Positions 47,701 to 59,700 of a stretch of DNA of 64,000 nt are shown piece after piece (position 1 is the stretch's first letter; each line of letters begins with the position of its first letter). Source of the DNA: Owenia fusiformis (taxonomy: Eukaryota > Annelida > Polychaeta > Sabellida > Oweniidae); the NCBI GenBank assembly GCA_903813345.2, contig CAIIXF020000001.1, forward strand, positions 47,077,885 to 47,141,884, read 5' to 3'. The notes below the pieces were generated by a model, which was given only the letters and a program-made list of their open reading frames with translations, searched no databases and had not been told where the DNA came from. Made by a program: the position numbers and the translations under genes.

Positions 47701-50700
47701 AAGGAATTTTCATGTTGATGTCTGCCTCTTCAAAATCATTTGCTTTTAATTTAATCCAAGTACAGGAGATTATTGGAACCAAGAAGTATTACAGAATGAG
47801 ATTAATCAGAATTCTTAAATATTTATTTATGTCTAAGTCAGAAAAAAGAATAAATTGAGAGTCAATTTTCTGAATATGTTATGGTAACCTCCATTCCCTT
47901 ATATGTTATTTGGAGTGTCAATTAACTGATATAAATCTACAGTATGATATTTGATAGCAGTACTTGGAAAATATGAGGCATCTGTTGGAAACTCACAGCT
48001 TGTATTACCATTGCTTTGAAATGCATTTAAAACATTATTATATTATACATGTATAATGTAGCAGGCTTGTAGCCAGGTTTTGCCAAGGGGGGCCACTTTT
48101 TGAAAATTTATGGCCGGGGGGGGGGGGTCGCTGGAACCTCCCTGGGTATGGGCCTGATGTAGAGAACTTTTCAATAGAGTAATTTTGACTCTATGAACGT
48201 TGAACGTGGCAATGCGATGAACAGTGACAAGGTCAATATATTGTTTAATATGCATACATCAAAAAAAAAGAAAAAAATACATTAAAGTGATAAATCACTT
48301 TTGTGAGAATATATTGATATTCAATAGCAACATTTCTTTTATCTTGTGGATGTCTTGAATGTAATAAGTAATGTTTTTGGGCCAACTGAGAAATATTGAC
48401 CCATTCCTCAAGATTTACTGTATGTTTCAAATCTATATTTGCAGTAACCACACAGTGACCACATGTTTTGTGGTGCGCCATCTTTCCTCCAACCATTCCA
48501 CTAACAATGTAGATGTTTCTACATCCCCTGCCAGTAAGCGGCCTTGCACATCTTTCTCAGTAAGTAGCTATTGGTGGAAACACAGAACTATAAGTTGCTT
48601 TAATTTGATGGCCGTTATAATTTGGCGGGTTGATGACAACTGCCAAAAATTAAGACTCTGTCAATTTTTAAAATAAATCCTTCCTGGGCGAAGATTTTTC
48701 ATTCAATGACTTATCCTTGTGTGACCTTGCAGGAAAAATTATTTGAGAAACCTAAAATCCCAATATTGAACTATTTTCTAAAATCTACAGATTCACTGCT
48801 GGTTCATACAAAAAATTCTGATACCTTGTGAGACAAAATAGCACTTTTGGTAGCGAGCTCTAAAGTAAGGGTATTGAGGATGATCTCGCATACGGCAACT
48901 TTCTTGTTATGGAGATTGGTTTTTGAAAAAACTCAGCTTAGAAGAGCATAATTTGCATCTTCATATGAACCCTTCAATATCCACATTTTATTGATGGGTA
49001 AATCTGCCAAATGAAAGCGCAGCCAAAATTTCATAATTTTCCCAATCTGGCCCATTCTGCCAAATTGAATAGCACCTAATCAAAGCATCTTACAGGATCT
49101 GAAAGTGAACTAGCTCATGTTTTTGGTCCTGTATTTCATCCCTCAGTTGATCCCCTCACAATAGGCATTAGAGGTTGTTGTTTCATGCACAGTTAATTTC
49201 AATTATTGTTAAAATATTTATTCTGTAACCTGATTTCAACTGAAGTTATATAGTAAGACAGATATTATGAATCAAAGAAAAGCTAGAAAGAAATTATGTG
49301 AATGAGAGTTTGGATTAATCTTTCAGTATTTGCAATTTTGTTATAAAGGTTGATTATATCGAGGGACGTGACCTGTGGTGGAATGAGGAGATGGCTAATG
49401 CCAGTGACGACTGTGAACCGGAATGGCTTGATGCGGAGGACCCTCTCTTTATGTTATACACAAGGTAAGGGTACTACAAGCTAAGTAATAGAAATACTAG
49501 GCAAGGACTTGTCTACGGGTGACATTAACCTTAAGGTTTTGTTTGATGAAAATGATGTTTGCATTAAATGAAGAGAATTTGATTTTGAAGTGTTGTTATT
49601 TGATCGACATATTTAGATTTGCATGGAAATTTATGCCAGAGTTATTGGCCAAAATGGCTGATATTGGGAGAATATCTTTCTGCAAAGAGACTCCATATAT
49701 CTTCCTTAAGAAATGCTTTATTGTAACATAACATATTACATATTGTAATAATCAGAAGACAAAAATGGAACTTAATGTACACAAAGATTACACAGTCGTG
49801 TAGGTACATAGGCACATGGACATGAACTTAACCTGTTATCAGGGGATATGTCTAAATTTTGAATCAACAATACTCATTGAATGGAAGGCTAAATACCAAC
49901 CAACTAAGGAAGGTGCAAAGTAGAGCTTTTGTAATTGACCTTTGAGACTACATGATTATCAAATAATTTTGCAGCTTTAGGGGTATATTGTATATTTGAA
50001 CATGACTTTATTTACGCCTTCTACAAGTATAAACTGTAAACAAAGTCAACATTTCACCCATGATATATTCGCAAACAATACCCCTGGTAATATGTGTAAT
50101 GTGTAACGTCATAACGGCAGGCTGTAGTAATGGCGGACCATAATGAATATTTGAAATATTTTGGTGAGTTTTCATGTTCAAATCGTAATATAGACCTCAG
50201 AGCAGGTGTAATATTGTTGAATACACCCCTTAGGGCTAGGCACAAAAGCTTTTGTACACAAAACGTTTGTGCCTAGACCTGTGGGGTGTATTCGACAATA
50301 TTACCCCTGCTCTTCAGTCTATATTTCTTAATTCTTTTCTATACCCTAAATCCACCACTGGCTTTATTTATTTACAGTAAATTTTTGATTCCAGTGGATC
50401 AACAGGTAAACCCAAAGGTGTCCTCCATACAGTTGGTGGCTATATGATGTACACTGCCACGACCACCAAGTATACATTTGATATACAAGAGGATGATGTC
50501 TACTGGTGTACAGCAGATATAGGTTGGATAACAGGTCATTCTTATATAACCTATGGACCATTGTTGAATGCCTGCACAGGTGTCATGGTAGGTACATTAA
50601 CATTAAGAGGTGAGAAAAAAGTTACCTACCGTATTATCTCTATTAAACGCACACTCTCTAATAAACGCACACCCGACTTTTTGTCCCAGGTTAGAAAGTC

Positions 50701-53700
50701 CTGTCCAGATAATATTGAGATCTGACGAAGCTCTAATAAAAAAAAACATTGTGGGCGATAATAGAGTATTTTCACCGTTGGTTAAAATAATGCATCATGA
50801 TTCATGACGTCACGATTTCCCATCATGCAACGCATGCAACGTAAGAAATTTCTTCAGGTGTTCATGTAAAAAACACAATAGTGTATTTATATACTAAATT
50901 TGTCGTCTAGGAGCTCACAATTCAAGGTAAAAACATAACATAAAGCATATTCTCTCTAATAAACACACATATCTACTATATTTGATCGATTTTAGGTATA
51001 GAAGTAAATTTTCCGGGGATTTAGCTGCTTGAAACCTCTCCCCCACGGGAATTTGCTAAGCACACTGTGCGTTTAATAGAGATAATACGGTAGCTTTTTA
51101 TTATAGATGGGTGGGGTACAAATATACACATTCTTGGAATTTGATTCAAGAGACCATAATTATATCATTATATGTACATTGAAAATTTACAAAATAAGTA
51201 TTTTCGGTGTTTTGAAAATAATATATCATTGACCTTTATTCATTACTGAAAATATAACCGTTGGACAAATCTTTCGTCATGAACTTCAGAATACGAAATA
51301 TAAAAAACATGATTTTAATAGAGTATTTTGTTTAAAAGATGGCTCCAACTTACTGTAATATATTCAGTATACAATTGCCACTCTGTCTGAGAAATATATT
51401 CATCAGTATAAAAGTGGGTGGGTTTGAACCCCACTTTGTTGGACTGACTTATTCACATCAGCCCTTAGCGTAGGATTTCATTCTGTGTTTTCATTAACCA
51501 ATTTGTGTAATTTCAGTTTGAAGGTGTCCCATTCTACCCTGATGCTGGTAGATTCTGGGCTGTGTGTGACAAGTACAAAGTTACAAAGTTTTATACAGCT
51601 CCCACTGCTATAAGAGCTCTTATGAAATTTGGAGATGAACATGTGACAAAGTAAGTAAGCAGGTTCAGTTAACTTCTAAATGAGTAAGATCTCATCGAAA
51701 ACCCTGCATTTGGAGGAGGAATTTTAGTATAATTTACATGAATTCCAATTTGGAGATGAAAAGTTAAGAATTTGTAAAATCCATTATTCTCTAACTGTGA
51801 CGTCATTATATCCATGGTTACAAGTGACTTACAAATTCGTAACTTTACGAAGTTTCTGTTAATGCCCAGGTTCAGTTATCCTCTAAAGGAGCTAAATCTC
51901 GTATGAAACCCTTTGGAGGAGGAATTTTAGTATAATCTACATGAATTCCAATTCAAAGAGTTTTGATAAGGCATTGACATATTGTTGTTATAACAACCAA
52001 TTTTAGTGATCAACATTCAATGAAAGGAATTAAATGAACACTTATGAGACTAGTGAACACCTTTTCCCAATCTCCTGGCAGTTCTGTTCATTGCATTCCT
52101 TCTTATTCTCTCTGCAGATCCTAAATTCAATGATACCAGGAATCTCGGGATCCATCAGAATTAGGAGGTTAGTATACTATGTAGTAGCTATCATCAATCA
52201 GCAGGGTTTTAGGGTAAATACTATTTATTTTACAGATACAGTAGAGAATCTCTTAAGATCCTTGGCACAGTTGGGGAACCAATCAACCCTGAGGCTTGGT
52301 TGTGGTATTACAATGTGGTGGGTGATAAACGATGTGCAATTGTAGACACCTACTGGCAAACTGAGACAGTGAGTAATAATTCTTTTATTAATCACTTTAA
52401 AACATACTTGTTGTTTCCAAGATAATTTAGCAGTTTTGAACAAGGCAAAATTAACAAGCTGTAAATTCAACAAATTTTTACAATGTTTACAATTGTACTA
52501 CAAAGAAACAGTATTGTTGCTGGCTTGGTAGATGGTTGCATCTCACCAGTTATTTGCACATTCCCAAAGAACCACTTTTACAGATTGGTTAAAATGTTCA
52601 GAGATGTTTCTTGGTATGAAAATAGAGAAGTTTTTTGTGCAAGCTTGGTAAATTGTAATGTTGTAATTGTAAATTGTAATATGCTATTGTTCACTGTTTT
52701 TTTTTTATTCACAGTAAGAAATTTGTTCACTGTGTTCCTTTAAGAAAATATCCCTTTAAGAATGCTGACTAAGGTCATGGGAGTTTTCAGTGCCACAGTG
52801 AAGTAAAAACTATACATTCACTGTAGTTTATGTAGGGTCATGGTACATGATAATATTATGTGAAGTAATTGCATATTATCCTGTCATCTGATGAATAGAG
52901 GTCATTTAGTAAATTGAATTAGAATACCAATAATCCTTCATAATTTCCCTTTTCAAGTATTCATTCTTATAAAATTGTATTACAGGATTATAGTTACTAA
53001 TTGGTGCCCTTGTAATGATGGATATAAAAACAACAAATTGATATATTAAACCATAAAATAATGAACCTATTTATTCATTATTAAATTAAATTGTGGTACA
53101 ATGTTCACAAAGAAATTAATAAGTTTGATTAATGTAAACTATTCTCTCCTCGTTTAATTACTGCATTATCACAGATTCTCTTAATATCATTACTTCCAAT
53201 GAGTTGCTATGTTAAGATGAATTGAAACATAGCCACTCGTGATGCAGGGAGGCAAAAAATCACAAAATGTATTTTCTCAGATAATGTTCCACTTCAACTG
53301 TCTTATGAAGTCCAAAGCAAAGGTTTTAAAGGCAGAATCTGATCTATAGGGGGTGACAGAATTACAAGCAACATGAATAATTGACGCACCAATCTATTCC
53401 TTACAATATCAAATACAATATCTCCCAAAAGATTCACAATACAGGGCGTTCATAAAGTTCTTGCAAAAGTACTCTAATTTTTTTGTTTCTCAATCAATCT
53501 GGCTGAAATTTTCACTCAGTATACTTACACTATTCATCCATTTGAATCTTGAATTATAACGAATAGGTCCTTGAAGAAAAAAGTAATGATTGCTATAGTA
53601 ACACGAGTCAGGGGTAGGCGGAGCAGCATTGAAAAAAAGAAAAAATTAGATAAAAGATATGGGTTAGAGGTAATTTTAACATACTTTAAAGTTTCCTGGA

Positions 53701-56700
53701 AAATCCAAAACAAGCTAATGTTGCCATGTCAACCCTAGATGATGTCATATGATGACATCATAGTTGAAATTTCTTTGATTCATGACATCACTAACCTATA
53801 AGTGACCTATATTTGTTGATGACATTGGCCTTTGTTAAAGGCAGCATCAATTTTATCTTTGTGAAAATGGCTGCAAAATCAGCAAAAGATGATGATTTGC
53901 AATTACAAATATTCAGTAGCCTAGCATCGGGATGTATGTTTTACTGGGAAATTCAAGTAAACAAATACGTGAAGATATTCATAAGGTGTTTGGGAAGGAG
54001 GCTATGACCAAAAGAACCATTTACAAAACAGACTAAGACATTTACTGATGGTAGAACAAATGTTAAGGACAATAATGCTAGATCAGGCTGTCCAAGAACG
54101 AAATCCAATGAGGATCAGATGATGTTGATGAAAGCCATTCATACAAAGATCAATCGCAAGAAATTTTCCGGATGAGTCCCTTCATCTGTTTGAGGAATGG
54201 TAAGTAAGACAGCAGAGGTCCATGATGAGACCATGATGGACACTATTTTGAACACATTACGCTCTTGAGATACTGTTATTAAAGTAAATAGGACTAGTTA
54301 AAAACATTTTGAACGTTCAAACAAAACAGATCCTTTTTTGCCTGCTCCGCCTACCCCTGACGCATGCGACTATAGGAACCATAACTTTTTTTCCTCAAGG
54401 ACCTATTGATTATAACTTAGGATCTTAATGTATGAATAGTGTAGGTATACTGAGTGAAAATTACAGCCAGATTGACTGAGATACAAAAACATTAGAGCAC
54501 TTTTGCAAGAACTTTATGAACGCCCTGTATGTTATAAATTGGTGAAGTTATTAATGATTCAAAGTGCAAAAATGAGTGAAAAATGTTCTCCCAAATAATA
54601 AGAATGGTAACCATTCTTATAAAAAAATAATACATTGTTGTAAAAATCTTTATTTTTCCTGGAATAAAGTATACACCTTTGTGATTTTTAGAAAATAGAC
54701 AAGACAAGGAATGACAAAAATATTCTAAAATTGATAAAAAAATTTGTTTAGCCTGCTCGCTATATCTGATTATCTCTTTAATATACAGGGTACACCAGAA
54801 GAAAGGTTAACCAAGCAAATGTACATTAATAATTAAGTCATTCAGCAATGTGGGTTTAAGGTCATTTTAACCCTTCAAGTCAAAATTAAACCTTGTTCTA
54901 TGTTCTATCAATTCTACCAGTTTCATTGGTCTTTTCCAAATGGTGACAATTTTATGGCCATTTTACAAAACATGCTCAAAATGGCCATAAAATCGTCGTG
55001 ACCTTTGGGAATAAAAGAACATTTGAACAAGGTTCAATTGTGCCAAATATGACTATTAACCCATGCTGGATGGCTGAGTTAATAATATTTGTTTGGGATA
55101 CCTTTATTTGGCTCACCCTGTACCTCCTTTCACCTTCATATTTTGCCTCGCCTTTTAAAATTTTCCTTGCTTAATTTTTTATCCTCGCTACACCCATGGT
55201 TGAAACTTAATCAAATGCTACCATGTACCAGTTGAACAAAATTGTCTGTACAAGTGTATGGACTTATTGTCCAGAGATGTTTGACTCAGTTATACTTAAC
55301 ATGGAACATTTTGACCAGACATATTTTTCACAGATTTCTTTCACAGACACACAATGTTTAAGAGAATATGAGAAGATTGTGGTAAATAGATTTCTCGAAT
55401 AAAAGTCTAAACAGTTATCCTGCTTCATGATAAATATTTGATGTACACCTACAAAAGCAATCATTATATTAATATGTCGCATATTTAAGTGTATTATGTG
55501 TCTATATTGACATGATTTTTATAGCTCCATAAAATTGTTATTTAATAAATCATGGATAAAAGTAGCTGGTGCTGTATCCTATTAAATCTGTTTTATCTAA
55601 TAGACATTGATACTATTAATAATTGTAGTTACCACAAATACTTTTACAAAGTTTATGGGAAATTGGAGTCCAACCTTATTGTCTTTGGCGGGAAATGGGA
55701 GTCTAACCTTATTGTCTTTGACTTATTCCAAAGCAAATACTTACATTTTCCTAACCCTGAAAATTACCTCTTTTGGGCCATAAAGAAATCAATAAAGCCA
55801 TACTATGTCAAATGATTTACACTCATGATTGATTGACTGTTTGTGGATTGAGTTCTTAAAGGCATGCATTTTTGCGAGACTCAGGTCGAGTTATATGGAT
55901 GATAAACAAACAAGTGCATTAATTTGCCCACAATTCCTCTAGTCATGTGATAAGTTGAAAAATATCCATAGAAATAATCCAAAATGTATTGCAACTTGCA
56001 AGGCCAATGTGATCCTAAAGTACCTACATAACTAATCATTATCATGACACTCAGACATTATATTTTTTCCCCAGTGTCAATGTTTTCACAGTTTATTACA
56101 GATTTCCTTTATTAACCAATTCATCTTAAGTAAAATATTTGATATACTAATGTTCTGACTGGACAGAAAGTGATATATATTGCCTACATCTAGGTGAATA
56201 GACAACTAAGTAATAAGTAAAAACTGTATGGAGGGATGTACTATGTATGTATTATAAGTAATGACTCGCTTAGTAGGTGCTTCTGACTATCCCAACGAAC
56301 GAAGTTCGTTAGGGATATAGTGAAGCCCTCCGTCCGTCCGTCCGTCCGTCCGTCCGTCCGTCCGTCCGTCCGTCCGTCCGTCCGTCCGTCGGTCCGTCAG
56401 TCCGTCCGTCAGTCAGTCAGTCAGTCCGTCCGTCTGTCCGGAAGATAACTCAAATACTAGTCAGCAGATTTTCTTCATATTTAGTGGAAAGATGTATATT
56501 GGTGAATAGTTTTATGCAAAAACAATTTTTTTCAAGATGGCCGCCGCTTTAAAAATGACGGGACTTTTTCGCAAAAATCATAAATTTTTCATTCTAAACC
56601 AAAGTAATTAATATTATTGTTTGAAATTTTGGAAGTGTATTCACAACATTTATCTATTTCACATATATTCCGTGTTTTTTATCCTGACCCCCAGGGGCCA

Positions 56701-59700
56701 TGTATGGGGGGACAGGAAAACAGAAATTTTCGCTAATTTTTAGATCTTTCTGAAGTATAGCTTTATTATACTCAAATGAAAGGCAATTAAGAGTAGATTG
56801 CAAATATTGTATCATTTTTCTGATTCGAGCCTCGTAAAATTCAAAATGGCCGTCTAATGTACAATTTCGCAATAATTTTTCGATCCCTTCAAAGTATGGC
56901 TATATTATACTCAAATTGAAGGAATTTTGGAGTAGATCACAATTATGGTATTATTTTTCAGATTTGTACCTCAGAAAATTCAAAATGGCTGCTTTGCAGG
57001 TATTCGCAATTCTAAAATCTAATTTTTTCATTTTTAACCAAAGTAATGAGTATATTTGATTGGAATTCAGTAATTGATATTTTGTTCGTTGGGATTTGCT
57101 ACTCCGCGGAGTTGCCGTTATCTAGTTGTTTTATGAGTTACACCAAAAAAATTGAGTCATATTCATTTTCCTCTTGGGATATTTTCATGTAATGCTAAAT
57201 GTAAAAGTGACACGTACATTTTATTAAGGTGGGACCTGCTCCATCAACAGGATGCACGCCACTTTTACTGGATACAATAGTAATATTTTTTTACTATATC
57301 TAGTAAATGATAAATGAATGTAGTTTTTCAAACACTGAGAATATGTCAGCTAATGTTATTAGGATAATGTATTTTTTATTTACATTATGATCACTTGCAG
57401 TTTTTGTAAGATAACCAATAAATACTTTTTGCAGACAGTCTAAATCCCATCTTTAAACTCATAATACATTCTAAGTTTTTGATGTGTTTGCAATCATAAG
57501 TCTACAATGAATATTATAGGAATATCCTATGGTTTTGAAAAATATCATTTATATTCATGAGTGGATATTGATATCTTCATGAGTAAGTGCAGGAATTGTT
57601 CAAATTCAAATTATGAAAAAAAAATTTGAAAACACGAAACCATTGAATAGGACTTTTGAAACCATCGGATATCACTTTGAAACCATTGAATATCATTTTT
57701 TGGTTTGAAAGTGATATTCAATAGTTTGGGAATTTTTTTTGCTAAAATATGATATCTTGATCCACATGTCAAATATATCTTCATGTGATATTCGATCTAC
57801 GATATATCCTTGTAACCATGGGATAAATGTATACATTATGTGCACACTATAAAATGTGCACATATCAAGTGAGTATATTTTAGATTTGCCACTCAATATT
57901 TCTTAGCATCCATCACTGTGGTGATATATGTATACAATAAATTGATGCACATGTAATGACCCGAGGGCACCTCCATGAATGACCAGTGCCATTGGTAATG
58001 TAACATTAGCCAGATACAAATGTGGAAGAAAGTGTGCTAAATTCACTGCTTTGTGTGGGAGTCGAATGTAAGACCATCAGATCCAAACCTTGTGTGGTTT
58101 AGTGACTGAGCTACCAAAGCTTAAACAGGGGAAGCTGTATAGTTCAACTTGAAATAGTGCAACTTGCTATTTAGGGTCATTACACACAATGACATGTTGT
58201 GTACATTAAACTGATTCACATATGGCTGTACAATTAATCAATTTTCATATGATTGTGTACAATAAACTAAATACACTTGGCAATATACAATAGATTGAAT
58301 ACACATGTAATGAATTGAATACATATAGTATGTGTATGTGTAAAATAAACATGTGTACATGTGACTGTACAAAAGATTGATACACATATTTCTCAAAATA
58401 TGTACAAAAGACAGATGCACATTTAGTTGTGCTATTTACATATTTTGGGTGTTTGCTTTAAATGCTAAACCATGATGATTATTCTTAATCCTGTATCTCA
58501 TTGTCTGAATCCACTGTATCATCTAAAATCATCATATTTTTGTCTGAATCCATTAGCTGGTCAGAGTTCATTGTCTTTTTGTCAGCTTTCATTGTCTCAA
58601 CATTCAGTCTTGGATAGTAAGAAGGAAGACAATCATAGTCGGCAATGGATCTATGCGGACACTCACATATCTGGTGACCCTCGAGGGTGAGGGCACACTC
58701 ACTGGGTTTCCCCTCTGCAGTTTTGCCAAGGTTGCACCTCAAATTGCATGCTGTATCTGAAAGTAAGAGTGTGCCCTACATGACAATATATCACTTTTAT
58801 CCAGGATTGGAATAAAACCATGAATATTTACACTATAAATCTCAATAATTTTTACAATCAAGATTTCCAGTCTTTTCATGCATCTTTCACTACTACTTTA
58901 TGTTTTGAAAATTGAATAAGCCATATAACTCTATGAAAGACATGCTTGTGATCGGTTCATGATCATATCCTGCCTGCATCTTTCATTCATAGATTTAAAC
59001 AATATGCATACCTGTTTTGATTTGACATTGTATGCCTGAGTAATAGGCGTCACACCTACATATGTATGCCTCTCCTCTGTACTTGCACTCTCCACGTGAA
59101 CTACATGCAGTAGACGCTGACACCATATCACAAGGATGCAGAGTTGATGCAACTAAAAATTCTAAAAAGTTCATTTGTTTGTTAGATATGTTATTGAAAC
59201 ATTTAGAATTGAGAACACTTGATCAAGCTACAAACAGCCTTTCAGAAGCTGAAAATTGTCTGTTTGCAAACTTTCCTTCCAAAAAAATGTTTGTGTCAAG
59301 ATCTATTGATGGTACAGATTTCAGGCTCACATGTTGAGTCTTTGGAATCATCAATGTATCTGTCTATCTATCCATTATCCATCAACAATTTTGCAGACAA
59401 TTGGAAAAATGCTCATTGCCTAATGCTCATATCCATTTTATGGTCTCCATACTGGTAATTTACACTATTGTTCCTTGGACTCCCAACTTTTGCCTTGTTT
59501 CAGAGAAATCTGTTTTATGTTGTTCTTCATAATATCATATCTACTGTGAGCTTGCTTCACCGTTTTTTTTTTATATGACTTCTATATAAAATATGTCAAG
59601 GATTTACAAGAAATTTTTAACCTACCTTCTAAAACTCCTGTTGTATGAGAAATATCTTTAGGAACCTGTTCGATAGTTCCCATTAATTCTGATGCTACTC

